Source: UBA5109 sp965661005
GTDB lineage: Bacteria; Pseudomonadota; Gammaproteobacteria; Pseudomonadales; Pseudohongiellaceae
Assembly (NCBI GenBank): GCA_965661005.1
Contig: CBFICB010000004.1
Coordinates: 1 to 64,000 of the forward strand
Reading direction: 5' to 3'
Length of the DNA stretch: 64,000 nucleotides
The translations under genes and the position numbers were made by a program. Positions within the stretch are counted from its first letter, which is position 1. The number at the start of each line of letters is the position of its first letter. Below are positions 1-8,302 of this stretch, in pieces. The notes under the pieces are model-generated. The model saw only the letters and a list, made by a program, of their open reading frames with translations, did no database searches and was not told the origin of the DNA.

Positions 1-415
1 GTCCGTAGGCAGCCTGCATGGCTGGATCCATTCCCTCAAGCAAGCCATCAATAAACCTTCTGGTACCTGGAGGGCCATATATCTCAAGCATTTGCGGTAC
101 ATTGGTCTGCATACGTAATCCAAGTAGCGCCAATACGCCACCAGTATGGTCAAAATGCAGATGGCTTATAAAAAGCCCCCTGACATTCTCTAATAAAAGA
201 CCTGCTTTAGCGCGTTGGTTATTGGCGCCATCGCCAGCGTCAACCAGATACACATCATCCCCTATGACCAGCGCATTGGCAGGTTGTGATCGATCAACTT
301 CAGCAATTGGACCTGCAGCAGTGCCCAGAGTAATAAACTGGCCGCTTGTTGATTCAGCTGCTGCTGCGGGTAAGGTCATTATTAATAAAAGTAGGCTTGT
401 TAACATTTTTTTCAT
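1..415 (-). CDS. Secreted MBL-fold metallohydrolase (partial, 3' end outside window)
   Basis: About 138 N-terminal residues are visible. A signal peptide (residues 1-20, MKKM start, hydrophobic core, AAA-A end) predicts export. Residues 85-93 read HLHFDHTGG, the HxHxDH zinc-binding motif of the metallo-beta-lactamase fold, after the strand ending VYLVDAGDG at 55-63. The RNase Z/arylsulfatase-like branch with its GPPGTRRFIDG segment (about 115-125) is the closest family I recognise. The substrate is unknown. It starts 109 bases downstream of a nod-box-like site (524-556) that is repeated before the GST operon, so it probably belongs to the same regulon but has its own promoter. Confidence 0.85.
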   Translation of the reverse strand, partial: MKKMLTSLLLLIMTLPAAAAESTSGQFITLGTAAGPIAEVDRSQPANALVIGDDVYLVDAGDGANNQRAKAGLLLENVRGLFISHLHFDHTGGVLALLGLRMQTNVPQMLEIYGPPGTRRFIDGLLEGMDPAMQAAYG

Positions 416-523
416 GGTGTTTACCTGAATTGAATTAATTAGATAGTGATACTGAGTATTTTGCTTCACTAAGCCCCATGAATAGGGGAGATAGTAGCGT
501 GCGATAAAAACATCATTATAGGC

Positions 524-556
524 ATAAATCCAATTGTTTGTTTTTATATGAATCCA
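524..556 (-). promoter_or_regulatory. Nod-box-like operator, copy 1
   Basis: This 33-bp stretch matches 6004-6036 at 29 of 33 positions without a gap. The shared blocks on the + strand are ATAAATC, AATTGTTTGTTTTTAT and AATCCA. Read on the minus strand it contains TGGAT followed by CAAACAAT and GATTTAT, which resembles the core of the rhizobial nod box as I remember it. It lies upstream of the MBL gene starting at 415. Binding by the NodD-like LysR protein at 6060 is inferred. Confidence 0.55.
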
Positions 557-612
557 TTCGTACTTTTTATACGATGGTTGTCAAACTACTTAGCGTTATG
601 GCTTTGATCTGT

Positions 613-1785
613 TTAGATTTTGATGACTGTAGCGACGCCCATGCCTCCACCCACACAAAGTGATGCGAGGCCATAAGTTAGCTGGCGCTTTTGCATTTCA
701 TGAATCAGGGTGACCAGAATTCTGGCGCCGCTGGCACCTACTGGATGGCCAAGAGCGATTGCTCCGCCGTTGACGTTTACAATTTCCTGCTTCAGCTTGA
801 GTTCCTTGCACACGGCAAGAGACTGGGCTGCGAAGGCCTCATTCAGTTCAATTAACTCTATTTTCTCAAGTGTAAGCTCGCTACCTTCTAGGCTTTTTTG
901 AATGGCAGTAATCGGGCCGATGCCCATTATTGCAGGATCAACACCTGTCGATGCTGTACCGATAATCTCTGCCATTGGTGTTAAGCCAAGCGCTTTGGCT
1001 TTGTCATCAGACATGAGCAAGATAGCTGCGGCGCCATCATTGATACCAGAAGCATTGGCAGCAGTGACGGTGCCGTTTTTATCAAAGGCTGGTCTGAGTG
1101 AGGCCAGGCCTTCGGCAGTTACATCCGGTCGTGGGTATTCATCTTCTCGAAGCTCAAAATCGTCACCTTTTTTATTGGGAATTTTAACCGCTACAATTTC
1201 ATCTGAGAAACGTTGGCTTTGCAGAGCTTTTTGGGCTTTTTGCTGACTCAAAGCAGCAAATTCATCCTGTTCTGTTCGGCTTATATTGTATTTCTCTGCA
1301 ACACGCTCTGCCGTGATTCCCATATGGCAGCCATCAAAAGCGTCAACTAAGGCATCGCAGAGCATGCTGTCGATTATTTCCCCATCACCAAGGCGATAGC
1401 CCCAACGTGCTTTATTCAATACAAAGGGTGCGGCACTCATATTTTCCATGCCGCCGGCAATGATCACATCAGCTTGTCCGCTCTCAATCATGGCAACACC
1501 CAAATTGACCGCTTTTAAGCCAGAACCACAAAGGTTATTGATGCTGAGAGCAGGTATTGATATATCCAGACCAGCTTTTATTGCTGCCTGTCTGGCAGGG
1601 CCCTGGCCAAGGCCGGCTTGCAAAATGTTACCCATGATGACTTCATCAACTTCCTTGGCATCACAGTTTACTCGTTCTAATAGTGACTTGATTACAATAC
1701 TGCCCAAGTCGGTAGCAGTAATGCCAGATAGGGCGCCACCGAATTTACCGATAGGCGTTCTGACTGCTGAAACAATTGCGACCAT
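613..1785 (-). CDS. Acetyl-CoA C-acetyltransferase (thiolase II family)
   Basis: This 390-residue thiolase has the family's usual length. Cys86 (NNLCGSG) is the acyl-accepting nucleophile, His347 (ALGHPVGASGAR) and Cys377 (LCVGGGMG) complete the active site. Such biosynthetic/degradative thiolases split acetoacetyl-CoA with CoA to two acetyl-CoA in the cytoplasm. It is the last gene of the leftward operon and follows acetoacetyl-CoA synthetase by 38 bp, so the two together would convert free acetoacetate to acetyl-CoA. Whether it prefers acetoacetyl-CoA over longer 3-ketoacyl-CoAs cannot be read from the sequence. Confidence 0.93.
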   Translation of the reverse strand: MVAIVSAVRTPIGKFGGALSGITATDLGSIVIKSLLERVNCDAKEVDEVIMGNILQAGLGQGPARQAAIKAGLDISIPALSINNLCGSGLKAVNLGVAMIESGQADVIIAGGMENMSAAPFVLNKARWGYRLGDGEIIDSMLCDALVDAFDGCHMGITAERVAEKYNISRTEQDEFAALSQQKAQKALQSQRFSDEIVAVKIPNKKGDDFELREDEYPRPDVTAEGLASLRPAFDKNGTVTAANASGINDGAAAILLMSDDKAKALGLTPMAEIIGTASTGVDPAIMGIGPITAIQKSLEGSELTLEKIELIELNEAFAAQSLAVCKELKLKQEIVNVNGGAIALGHPVGASGARILVTLIHEMQKRQLTYGLASLCVGGGMGVATVIKI

Positions 1786-1823
1786 AATATTCTCGTGCGT
1801 AAATTATTGAATAGAAAATTCAA

Positions 1824-3782
1824 TTATATCTTTAGTTCCTGCATATCAACATAACAATCCAGTGCTTCTGGATTAGCAAGCGCATCGACATTTTTTAGTT
1901 TTCTTCCGTGTATGGTATCGCGCACGGCAACTTCCGATATTTTTCCGGAACGTGTTCTGGGGATTGCATCAACGGCGATGATTAAAGCAGGGACATGACG
2001 TGGGGTTGCTCCCTGACGAATTCTGGATTTAATCTTGGCGATTAATTCTTCATCAAGTTTTTGTCCCTTAGCTAAAATCACGAATAAAATGACTCGCTGA
2101 TCGCCATTTAAGTCCTGTCCTATGGCGATACTTTCCTCCACTTCAGTAATCGACTCTACTTGCCGATAGATTTCAGCAGTTCCAATACGAACACCGCCCG
2201 GGTTGAGTGTTGTATCAGAGCGACCATTAATAACAAAGCCACCGTTTGGGCGTTTTTCGACATAGTCGCCGTGTGCCCAAAGGCCAGGGAAGCGGTCAAA
2301 ATAGGCGTCATGATAACGCGATCCATCTTTATCGCCCCAGAAGCCTAAAGGCATGCTGAGGTGAGCATTCCGGCATACCAGTTCTCCGGGTGTCTCAGTA
2401 ACAGAATTACCCAGATCATCCAGCACATCAACGTCCAAGCCTAGAAAGCGGCACTGTATTTCGCCTCTGTAGACTGGTAACAGAGGATTGCCTCCAACAA
2501 AACAGGCGCAGATATCTGTGCCGCCAGAGATGGAAGCCAGTTGTATATTGCTTTTCCAACTCTCATAGATGTAATCGAAATTACTGGGGATAAGCGGTGA
2601 GCCTGTGGAGAGAATTAAGCGTACGGTATCAAGTGAATGCGTGGATTGTGGAGTCAGCTTGAAATTCTGGCAGGCATCGATGTATTTGGCTGAAGTACCA
2701 AACACGTTAATTTTTTCTTCATCTATTAAATCAAGCAAGTGATCGTGCTTGGGATAAAAAGGATTGCCATCGTAAGTCACCAGAGTGGCTTCAAGGGCAA
2801 GCCCGGATACTAGCCAATTCCACATCATCCAGCCGCAAGTCGTAAAATAAAAAAAGCGTTCATTTTTCTTGAGGTCGCAGTGCAGCATTTGCTCTTTTTT
2901 ATGCTGAATAAGTAAGCCCATGCCAGAATGAATAATACATTTGGGTTGGCCAGTTGTGCCTGAAGAAAATAAAATGGCCAATGGTGCGCTGTAGGGAAGT
3001 CGATTAAAAACAATTTTATTGGCGGCAAAAGGATTCAAAAAATCTTCCAGGTTGATACAAGGCAAATGTTCTAATTGCTCGTTTGAAGATTGATTGATCA
3101 GAATGATTTTTTTTAGCTGACAGGTATCGGCGATAGCCTTGATCGTGGGGGAAACATCAAAATGCTTTCCGCTATAAGAATAATGGGAAACCGCGAATAA
3201 GACGCTGGGGTCTATTTGACCCAGGCGATCACTGGCAGCATTAGGACCAAAATCAGGGGAACAAGATGACCAGACTGCACCAATGGCGGCAGTAGCCAAA
3301 TAGCCGACTATTGCCTCAATATCATTGCAAACAATGGCCGCAACACGATCGCCTTCATTAAGACCTTCAGCCTGAAGCGCCTGCACCAAACGTGACACCT
3401 GGTCGTACAATTCTTTGCGAGTAATGACTCGTCTATCGCCATCATCACGATGTGCAATGATTGCGGGTCGATCATCAGGATTACGTAACAGATTTTCAGC
3501 GTAATTCAAGCGAGCCTCAGGATAAAAAGCTGCTTTTTTAATATCACCATTGGCAAGATAGGCGACCTCACCTTTATCACCAATGATGTCTAAAAAATCC
3601 CACAAGCTGGAATAAAATTGATTAGGTGATTTTATGGACCAGTCATGAAGGGCAGCATAATCATCTGGCGGGCTGTTATGGTATTCCTGAGTCGACTCAG
3701 TAAACTGCCACATTGCCGTTTGCGGTTTTTGTTCTTCACTTGGAAGCCATAAGGGTTTTGTTACTGTTGATTCAGTATTCAT
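1824..3782 (-). CDS. Acetoacetyl-CoA synthetase (acetoacetate--CoA ligase)
   Basis: This is an ANL-superfamily ligase that activates acetoacetate with ATP and CoA. Visible motifs are the P-loop-like LFSSGTTGQPK, the adenylate-binding SISGGTDIC region, and the C-terminal RTRSGK containing the catalytic lysine; NPGGVRIG marks the hinge. The N-terminal 'WQFTESTQEYHNSPPDDY...LHDWS' block is typical of acetoacetyl-CoA synthetases rather than acetyl-CoA synthetases. The reading frame is open to a TTG at 3833, but the ATG at 3782 gives 652 residues, the family length, and is preferred. It sits between the Rieske gene and the thiolase, which points to acetoacetate as a pathway product. Confidence 0.92.
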   Translation of the reverse strand: MNTESTVTKPLWLPSEEQKPQTAMWQFTESTQEYHNSPPDDYAALHDWSIKSPNQFYSSLWDFLDIIGDKGEVAYLANGDIKKAAFYPEARLNYAENLLRNPDDRPAIIAHRDDGDRRVITRKELYDQVSRLVQALQAEGLNEGDRVAAIVCNDIEAIVGYLATAAIGAVWSSCSPDFGPNAASDRLGQIDPSVLFAVSHYSYSGKHFDVSPTIKAIADTCQLKKIILINQSSNEQLEHLPCINLEDFLNPFAANKIVFNRLPYSAPLAILFSSGTTGQPKCIIHSGMGLLIQHKKEQMLHCDLKKNERFFYFTTCGWMMWNWLVSGLALEATLVTYDGNPFYPKHDHLLDLIDEEKINVFGTSAKYIDACQNFKLTPQSTHSLDTVRLILSTGSPLIPSNFDYIYESWKSNIQLASISGGTDICACFVGGNPLLPVYRGEIQCRFLGLDVDVLDDLGNSVTETPGELVCRNAHLSMPLGFWGDKDGSRYHDAYFDRFPGLWAHGDYVEKRPNGGFVINGRSDTTLNPGGVRIGTAEIYRQVESITEVEESIAIGQDLNGDQRVILFVILAKGQKLDEELIAKIKSRIRQGATPRHVPALIIAVDAIPRTRSGKISEVAVRDTIHGRKLKNVDALANPEALDCYVDMQELKI

Positions 3783-3839
3783 ATTCACTATTTTTTTAGT
3801 TGTTTGTGTTGGCAAAAAGGATAGTGTAATCAATCCAGG

Positions 3840-4187
3840 CTAAAGAAATAAGATCAGATCACCGTTGTCTTCTTGCTTAATAGACAGCCTTTGTAATGAC
3901 TCGCCAAGACAGGGCCCACTTAAGCAGAGACCGCTTTCAATTTCAAACTGTGCGCCGTGTCCATGGCATGCTATTCGCTTACCATCAAAGCTTAGATAGG
4001 CATCTTTCTTCCAGGCTAGTGGTGATCCAGGGTGATGTGGGCAGTCGTTTTTGTAAGCATATAACTGGCCACCTTTTTGGCGCACTACAAACACGGTATC
4101 GTAGCCTTTACTAAGCGGGTCAAAGCCCCGCGAGCTTCCTTCCTTCAACTCAGCTATGTTGCATAATTCAATAGCTTTAGTTGACAA
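3840..4187 (-). CDS. Rieske [2Fe-2S] ferredoxin
   Basis: A 115-residue stand-alone Rieske protein. The cluster ligands are Cys49-Pro-His51 and Cys74-His-Gly-His77, the CxH...CxxH pattern. There is no signal peptide and no transmembrane helix, so it is cytoplasmic. No large oxygenase subunit and no ferredoxin reductase lies nearby. It directly follows the extradiol-type dioxygenase gene (38 bp), which suggests service to that enzyme, for example reductive reactivation as known for the XylT-type ferredoxins of catechol 2,3-dioxygenase; that role is inference. The start is a TTG preceded by AAGGAA at a good distance. Confidence 0.85.
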   Translation of the reverse strand: MSTKAIELCNIAELKEGSSRGFDPLSKGYDTVFVVRQKGGQLYAYKNDCPHHPGSPLAWKKDAYLSFDGKRIACHGHGAQFEIESGLCLSGPCLGESLQRLSIKQEDNGDLILFL

Positions 4188-4225
4188 AGTCGAATTTCCT
4201 TACCGCTAGCTTAACCATTAATAGG

Positions 4226-5158
4226 CTAATCCTTTGCGGGAGGTGGTCCACCACTTGGGAACCATTTTTCCCTGGAGCGGAACAGAAATAATTGCGTTGT
4301 GTCTTCGTTAACATAGGCTTCCCGTGCATTCCATTCATCATCATGAGTGTCCATGTCGGCATCATATTCTACATGACACCCCATCGGGCTATTGAAATAC
4401 CAAAACCAGTTTGAGCCAAAAATATGTCGACCAGGGCCCCAGAAAGATTCATAACCTTTCTCAGCGAAACGTGTGCCTGCCTGCATTAACTCAGTCGGGC
4501 CACCCATGTGGAAAGTGAAGTGTTCGCAGCCTTGCAAAAAGGGTGGTGTTTGCATCATGAATAGAGTGTGATGATCCTGAGTACCAGCAGGGCGCAGGAA
4601 AGGACCTAATTCCTTAAAACGATCAGTGCAACGAAATCCCAGACGTTCTGTATAGAAGGCTTCCGCTTTGGCAACGTCGGGAACAAAATAAACCACATGA
4701 GACAAAGTGATTGGACGAGGCTTGCTCTTGGGATCTGCGCCTACGACATTTAAGGGGCGTTGGGGTGCCGCTCCGGGAGTGTTAACAGTTTCTACAGGGA
4801 GTGATAGAGATTTGCGGACAGTAATCTGAAAACCCAGATAAAATCCCAAATCATCAAGGGTTTCCAGAGATCCATCAGCTAAGACTTTGACTTCTCGATC
4901 ACTGCTAAGCTCTGCTGAAATCGCATCAAGGGTTGCTTGATCTGCAACGCCGTAGATTGTTTTTCTTAACATATTCCCCGATTCTAAAGCCGGCGGTAAT
5001 GAAGGGTCATCTTTGGCACGAATTAAAACCGAGGTACCATCCAAGGCTTCAAAAAATCCATCGCCTGCGGCTTCAAGGCCATAGTCTGTTAGGTATTGCT
5101 CACAATCGGCAACATTTTCAACGCCGAAAACTAATGTATCTGGTCCTATAATATTCAT
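4226..5158 (-). CDS. Two-domain VOC (extradiol-type) ring-cleavage dioxygenase
   Basis: This 310-residue protein has two vicinal-oxygen-chelate modules, about 1-115 and 150-285, like type I extradiol dioxygenases. In the C-terminal module the three expected metal ligands are His154 (TLSHVVYF), His213 (CEHFTFHM) and Glu264 (CHVEYDAD). The catechol-dioxygenase layout 'SH..YFVPD..KAEAFYTERLGF' is clear. The substrate is not evident; it differs from textbook BphC or XylE. It follows the GST by 18 bp and precedes the Rieske gene, so it is probably the ring-opening step of the island. A non-dioxygenase VOC enzyme such as a hydratase or epimerase remains possible. Confidence 0.8.
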   Translation of the reverse strand: MNIIGPDTLVFGVENVADCEQYLTDYGLEAAGDGFFEALDGTSVLIRAKDDPSLPPALESGNMLRKTIYGVADQATLDAISAELSSDREVKVLADGSLETLDDLGFYLGFQITVRKSLSLPVETVNTPGAAPQRPLNVVGADPKSKPRPITLSHVVYFVPDVAKAEAFYTERLGFRCTDRFKELGPFLRPAGTQDHHTLFMMQTPPFLQGCEHFTFHMGGPTELMQAGTRFAEKGYESFWGPGRHIFGSNWFWYFNSPMGCHVEYDADMDTHDDEWNAREAYVNEDTTQLFLFRSREKWFPSGGPPPAKD

Positions 5159-5176
5159 AATTTTACTCTTGTTAAT

Positions 5177-5857
5177 TTAATTTATTTTAGGAGGAGTGAA
5201 TGTTAATCCTTCACTTTCTAGCTGCTTAATTGCTTCGGCTTCTCGCACCAGAGTTTTTTGTACAGCGGGTCTTAATTCCATACGGGATTTATGATCCTGA
5301 AAACTAGCATAATCACTCACAGGAAAGTCGGCCCCTTCGACCCGCCAATATATCCAATAAAGATAGGCGTCAATGGCGCTCCAGTTTTCGCCATACCACC
5401 AGGGACCTTCGCTTAGCCGCTCGTCTATAAGCTTAAAATATTCACTCATGGCCTCGCAGCCTTTTTCCCAAACACTTTTTACGGCTTCATTGCTGGCAAA
5501 AAATTGAGGCATTCTTATTCGTGTAACAATTGGATGCAGCGTTGAAGAACAGAAGCTCAGGTCTGCCAGTTGTTGAGCACGTGTAAATAAATCAGAACCC
5601 TCAGGCATTAAATTAGCCTCAGGAAAGCGTTGGTTGAGATAGGTAATAATGGCGACATTCTCAGTTAAAACTACATCATCGATGGCTAAGCTCGGAACTT
5701 TGCCTAAGGGATTAATTTTTTTATAGGCGGGAGATTTGTGTTCTCCTTTCATAAAACGGATCAAATGAGTTTTAAATTCAAGGCCTGCTTCTTCTAGCGC
5801 AATGGCAGAAACTCGAGCACAGGTGCCAGGAGCCATATAAAGTAGTATATCAGTCAT
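5177..5857 (-). CDS. Glutathione S-transferase family protein
   Basis: A 226-residue cytosolic GST with the thioredoxin-like domain at 1-80 (start LLYMAPGTCARVSAIALEE, cis-proline block GKVPSL, then TENVAIITYL) and an all-helical C-terminal domain. Bacterial GSTs in aromatic gene clusters often act as glutathione-dependent isomerases of maleylpyruvate or maleylacetoacetate, or remove electrophiles. Its position as first gene of the leftward operon, with a fumarylacetoacetase-family enzyme in the rightward operon, favours the isomerase role, but that is inference. The operon promoter lies in 5858-6059, shared with the divergent LysR gene. Confidence 0.85.
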   Translation of the reverse strand: MTDILLYMAPGTCARVSAIALEEAGLEFKTHLIRFMKGEHKSPAYKKINPLGKVPSLAIDDVVLTENVAIITYLNQRFPEANLMPEGSDLFTRAQQLADLSFCSSTLHPIVTRIRMPQFFASNEAVKSVWEKGCEAMSEYFKLIDERLSEGPWWYGENWSAIDAYLYWIYWRVEGADFPVSDYASFQDHKSRMELRPAVQKTLVREAEAIKQLESEGLTFTPPKIN

Positions 5858-6003
5858 GTGTTTGTGTTCCGCTCCTTAGAGAACATCTAAAAACTATCCA
5901 GATCATTAGCAACAATGACATTGCCATCGAAAATTTCCCGAACCTGGCTTGCATAAAAAACTATATTTTTATCAATGCGTGTTATATCACCATCCCTTAT
6001 GAT

Positions 6004-6036
6004 ATAAATCAAATTGTTTGTTTTTATTATAATCCA
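6004..6036 (-). promoter_or_regulatory. Nod-box-like operator, copy 2
   Basis: This is the second copy of the 33-bp motif found at 524-556 (29/33 identical, same orientation). It lies 24 bp before the LysR start and 147 bp before the GST start. The orientation relative to a leftward gene is the same in both copies, as expected if both activate leftward transcription. It contains an imperfect dyad with ATAAA and TTTAT ends, the kind of site LysR regulators use. Confidence 0.6.
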
Positions 6037-6039
6037 CTT

Positions 6040-6054
6040 GTTTTATTAATAAGA
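6040..6054. repeat. Shared palindromic motif GTTTTATTAATAAGA, copy 1
   Basis: The 15-mer GTTTTATTAATAAGA occurs here and, exactly, at 7041-7055. Its centre TTATTAATAA is palindromic. This copy sits just before the LysR start codon, the other before the FAD monooxygenase. It may be a second operator or an A/T-rich promoter element. Confidence 0.4.
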
Positions 6055-6059
6055 ATTCT

Positions 6060-6971
6060 ATGAGACTCAAAGGCCTGGATCTGAATTTACTGGTAGCGCT
6101 TGATATTTTGCTAGAAGAGCGCAGTGTTTCTCGTGCTGCTGAACGTTTACATCTGAGTCAGCCTGCTGCCAGCGCTGCACTTGGCAGACTACGTACTTTT
6201 TTTCATGACGACCTGCTGGTGTTACATGGTAAAAGACTGATTCCAACCTCTCATGCAGAAAGCCTTATGCCTGAAGTTAAACGTATTCTATCTCAGGTAG
6301 ATTCGATGATTTCGATGTCCTCAGATTTTGATCCTCTACTCTCGGAACGTCAATTTCGCTTGATGACATCGGATTATATTTTAAATGTCCTACTGCATCC
6401 TGTGATTATCTCTATGCAACATAAGGCGCCAAAAGTAACCTTCGATACACGTCTTTCGGGTGATGATGGTGGAGCTGAGTTTGAGCGAGGCAAAATTGAT
6501 CTTGTAATAGTCCCTGAAGAATATTTAAGCAATCGTCATCCCTTTGAATTCTTATTTGAAGAGCGTCATGTTGTAGTGGGTTGGGAAGGTAATGCCTTGC
6601 TGGATAAAAAATTAAGCAAAGAAGCTTTTTTAAACGCAGGGCATATTGATGTTTCTCTTGGTTCCACAGGAGGACATACCTTCACTGGAACGCGCATGCA
6701 AAAGCTTGGTATACAACGCCGTGTAGAAATTTATGCTCCGCATTTTTCGTCAGTGCCCTGGTTGCTACAAGGAACAAATCGACTGGCTGTTTTGCAGGAG
6801 CGATTGGTTCAAAAATTTGCCAAGGTGTTGCCATTAAAATACGTACCTTTGCCCTTTGAATTTCCCAAAATGCGCATTATGGCTCAATACCATTCAGCCA
6901 AAACCACCGATCAGGGTTTAAAATGGTTACGCCATTGTTTGAAGGATTCAGCTCTGGAAAGTGACAATTAA
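6060..6971 (+). CDS. NodD-like LysR-family transcriptional regulator
   Basis: A 303-residue LysR protein. The N-terminal winged helix-turn-helix (about 8-65: LDLNLLVALDIL..RSVSRAAERLHLSQPAASAALGRLR) is very close in pattern to the NodD group, including the opening MRLKGLDLNLLVALD. The rest is the periplasmic-binding-like effector domain (about 90-300). NodD proteins respond to flavonoids or other phenolics, so an aromatic inducer is plausible. It is divergent from the GST operon and 139 bp upstream of the co-directed monooxygenase operon. It probably controls both sides and itself through the sites at 524-556, 6004-6036 and perhaps 7009-7055. Confidence 0.92.
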   Translation: MRLKGLDLNLLVALDILLEERSVSRAAERLHLSQPAASAALGRLRTFFHDDLLVLHGKRLIPTSHAESLMPEVKRILSQVDSMISMSSDFDPLLSERQFRLMTSDYILNVLLHPVIISMQHKAPKVTFDTRLSGDDGGAEFERGKIDLVIVPEEYLSNRHPFEFLFEERHVVVGWEGNALLDKKLSKEAFLNAGHIDVSLGSTGGHTFTGTRMQKLGIQRRVEIYAPHFSSVPWLLQGTNRLAVLQERLVQKFAKVLPLKYVPLPFEFPKMRIMAQYHSAKTTDQGLKWLRHCLKDSALESDN

Positions 6972-7008
6972 TTATTTGCCCGATTAAGACTCAATTTCAG
7001 ACATATCG

Positions 7009-7055
7009 GGTTTATTAATGATAAACCATTAAAATAATAAGTTTTATTAATAAGA
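7009..7055. promoter_or_regulatory. Palindrome plus GTTTTATTAATAAGA repeat upstream of the monooxygenase
   Basis: At 7009-7027 a perfect inverted repeat has arms GGTTTAT and ATAAACC around TAATG. At 7041-7055 lies the second exact copy of the 15-mer found at 6040-6054. Both are within 105 bp of the monooxygenase start and look like an operator/promoter region. The protein that binds is unknown. Confidence 0.4.
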
Positions 7056-7110
7056 TTAAGTTCTATAAGCTAATTCTATTACGTTCATTAATATCTAGAG
7101 GTGTCTTACT

Positions 7111-8226
7111 ATGCAAACCCTTTCAGTTCTGATTATCGGGGGAGGTATTGGCGGTTTAACCTCAGCCATCGGGCTAGGCCAAAAAGGTTTCACTGTTGAA
7201 ATTGTTGAAAAAGATCCTGAGTGGTCTGTTTACGGGGTCGGCATCATTCAGCAATCGAATGTTATTCGTGCAGTCGCTGAACTTGGAATCATTGATGATT
7301 ATCTGGAAGCGGGTTCACCATTTGAAGGTCTTGAAATATATCTTCCAAATGGTGAGTTAGCGGCCAAAATTCCTGCGCCTAAACTCACTGAAGAATATCC
7401 TGCTCAATTGGGTATTGGGCGTCGTGCTTTGCAAAAAGTACTCGCGGATCGTGCTAATAAAGAAGGAGCCAATGTTCGTTTGGGTGTCGTAGTCGAAACG
7501 CTGGAAGAAGTTGATACGGGCGTGAAAGTTGAGTTTTCTGATGGCTCTCAAGGAATCTATGATGTGGTGGTCGGTGCTGATGGGGTTTATTCGCAAACCC
7601 GGCAAATGATTTTCCCTGAACTCCCCAAACCTGAATTTGCCGGTCAAGGTGTTTGGCGCTATAACTTTGAGCGTCCAAAAGAGTTGAATGCTCTTTGTGT
7701 TTATGAGGGCAAAATAGGTTGTGGTCTGGTGCCTTTGTCTGAGGAATTAATGTATATGTATGTGACAACACCAGAGCCGGGCAACCCTATTTATCCGCGT
7801 GAACAACTAGCTGCCGCTATGCGAGATAAACTTAAAGATGCGTCTCCAAAAATTGCCGAGCTGGCCAAACAAATTACCAATGATGATGAAGTTGTCTACA
7901 AGCCGCTTGAGTGGACATTTATTAATGGTGATTGGCATAAAGGCAAGGTAGTTTTAATCGGTGATGCAGCACATGCTACCACTCCGCATCTTGGGCAAGG
8001 TGCCGGCATGGCTATTGAAGATAGCGTGGTGCTTGCAGATGAATTAGCAAAAGCAGACTCTGTTAGTGAGGCCTTTGCTGGTTTTCAAAAACGTCGTTTT
8101 GAACGCTGTCGTTATATCGTCGAATCCTCAGTGGCTATCTGTAAAGGGCAAATTGGTGAGGGGCCCTTGCTTAATAATGCTGAAGAATCTGCAAAGATGT
8201 TTCAGGTTATTGCTGAGCCGCTTTAG
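7111..8226 (+). CDS. FAD-dependent aromatic monooxygenase
   Basis: This 371-residue group A flavoprotein hydroxylase has the three family fingerprints: the N-terminal Rossmann GGGIGG (residues about 9-14), the VVGADGVYSQTR 'DG' motif near 155, and the C-terminal GDAAHATTPHLGQGAGMAIED 'GD' motif near 285. Such enzymes use NAD(P)H and O2 to hydroxylate phenols or hydroxybenzoates; salicylate and 3-hydroxybenzoate 6-hydroxylases are the nearest kinds by pattern. It opens the rightward operon and is likely the first committed step. The true substrate is not readable from sequence. Confidence 0.88.
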   Translation: MQTLSVLIIGGGIGGLTSAIGLGQKGFTVEIVEKDPEWSVYGVGIIQQSNVIRAVAELGIIDDYLEAGSPFEGLEIYLPNGELAAKIPAPKLTEEYPAQLGIGRRALQKVLADRANKEGANVRLGVVVETLEEVDTGVKVEFSDGSQGIYDVVVGADGVYSQTRQMIFPELPKPEFAGQGVWRYNFERPKELNALCVYEGKIGCGLVPLSEELMYMYVTTPEPGNPIYPREQLAAAMRDKLKDASPKIAELAKQITNDDEVVYKPLEWTFINGDWHKGKVVLIGDAAHATTPHLGQGAGMAIEDSVVLADELAKADSVSEAFAGFQKRRFERCRYIVESSVAICKGQIGEGPLLNNAEESAKMFQVIAEPL

Positions 8227-8302
8227 GAACATCACTTTTTTTCTTTTCTCGATCGCAAATATTTTTGAATTTAATAACAAATTTTAAAGGTGTAGAAATC
8301 AT

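Noticed and set aside
18..428. A 136-codon + strand open frame
   Set aside because: The opposite strand encodes a clear signal peptide and HLHFDHTGG metallohydrolase motif, so the + frame is its shadow.
902..1810. Two + strand open frames of 114 and 120 codons
   Set aside because: They lie entirely within the thiolase gene and have shadow-type Ser/Pro/Ala-rich composition with no family pattern.
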